Assembly: GCF_000971295.1 (NCBI RefSeq)
Contig: NZ_LANJ01000004.1
Span: 1 to 64,000, forward strand
Reading direction: 5' to 3'
Source: Devosia epidermidihirudinis
GTDB lineage: Bacteria; Pseudomonadota; Alphaproteobacteria; Rhizobiales; Devosiaceae
Length of the DNA stretch: 64,000 nt
The position numbers were made by a program, and so were the translations under genes. Shown in pieces: positions 63,578 to 64,000 of the stretch. How positions within the stretch are numbered: position 1 is the stretch's first letter; every line of letters starts with the position of its first letter. Below the pieces are notes generated by a model, which saw only the letters and a list, made by a program, of their open reading frames with translations, was not told where the DNA came from and did no database searches.

Positions 63578-64000
63578 AGCAGCCCCCTCAGGGTCTTGCG
63601 CGCCTCATGGACATGGAAGGACACGGTCGCTTCCTTGATGCCCATGATGTCGGCCGCCGCCGCGTGGCTCAATTCCTCCGCATAGACCAGCAGCACCGCG
63701 TCGCGCTGCTTTTCCGGCAATTGCCGCACCGCCGCCCAGAGCTGATTGTTGGTCGCCGCCTCTTCCTGATCGGCCGGGTGATCCTCGGGACTCACCTCGG
63801 CGAAGGCGCTGGCATATTTGCCGCGTCGGCTGGAGGCGCGCTGCATGTCGCGCACTGCATTGAGCGTGATGCGATAGACCCAGCTGGAAAACGCCGAGCG
63901 ACCATCAAATCCGGCAATGGCACTTCCCAGCTTCACACACACATCCTGCGCAATATCTTCGGCATCGGTGCGGTTGCCGCACCATTTCCAGGCCGTGCGG
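63574..64000 (-). CDS. ECF-type RNA polymerase sigma factor, 5' part outside the window
   Basis: The C-terminal 141 or so residues are visible and the reading frame runs off the right edge. Region 2 is seen in NRTDAEDIAQDVCVKLG and FSSWVYRITLNAVRDMQR; region 4 in LPEKQRDAVLLVYAEELSHA with helix-turn-helix AADIMGIKEATVSFHVHEAR. The stop overlaps the start of the VWA gene (ATGA), indicating one operon and probably a functional pair. The first methionine seen at 63942 is internal. Confidence 0.9.
   Translation of the reverse strand, partial: RTAWKWCGNRTDAEDIAQDVCVKLGSAIAGFDGRSAFSSWVYRITLNAVRDMQRASSRRGKYASAFAEVSPEDHPADQEEAATNNQLWAAVRQLPEKQRDAVLLVYAEELSHAAAADIMGIKEATVSFHVHEARKTLRGLL

Overview
The window reads as a high-GC alphaproteobacterial chromosome. 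Gene content points to the order Hyphomicrobiales: a zapE-mdh-sucCD-sucAB-lpd block, Omp19-like and Omp25/31-like envelope proteins, yejBEFA, and the dispersed 'CTCATGGTGAGCCTGTCGAA' intergenic repeats. A Devosia-like genus is my best guess, but only a guess. The first half is ordinary core genome. It holds the lower TCA cycle on the minus strand (422-10478), with zapE, an Inh/Omp19 lipoprotein and a DUF2007 protein beside it. Next come a four-gene peptide ABC importer (yejBEFA, 13360-19113), the TamB/TamA outer-membrane assembly pair (19194-25486) and a MacB/MacA export pump (25705-28871).

From 29072 to 42375 the content is more varied: an SDR dehydrogenase, an unknown exported protein, a two-gene Rieske-type oxygenase, a GST, a CNNM/HlyC-family membrane protein, an esterase, an MFS transporter and a DeoR regulator. 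In the oxygenase the intact Rieske cluster domain sits on the reductase polypeptide, while the catalytic subunit has lost its own cluster ligands. The same stretch carries a compact elongation factor P locus, with epmB and epmA diverging from efp, so the factor and both enzymes of its Lys34 modification are together.

A genomic island of about 12.5 kb lies between perfect 75-bp direct repeats (42448-42522 and 54914-54988). The repeat is the 3' half of an elongator tRNA-Met gene plus its terminator. The intact tRNA is at 54944-55020 with a tyrosine integrase next to it. Cargo, partly of visibly lower GC, includes a fused nuclease-methyltransferase with a separate specificity subunit (BcgI-like or type I-like, no helicase), a DUF3102 protein overlapping an SPPY-type DNA methyltransferase downstream of an 18-bp palindrome, a second short tyrosine recombinase, two exported cysteine-containing proteins and several small unknown genes. 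Short TGTGCT repeats near both ends look like integrase arm sites.

Beyond the island, core-type genes resume: a UdgX/DUF4130 fusion overlapping a radical-SAM DNA repair partner, a ring-cleaving dioxygenase-type glyoxalase protein, a PAS-GGDEF diguanylate cyclase, an outer-membrane beta-barrel, and an ECF sigma factor (cut by the window end) overlapping a von Willebrand factor A-domain protein. The window opens with a perfect 63-bp-arm hairpin (1-131), which may be real or an assembly fold-back.
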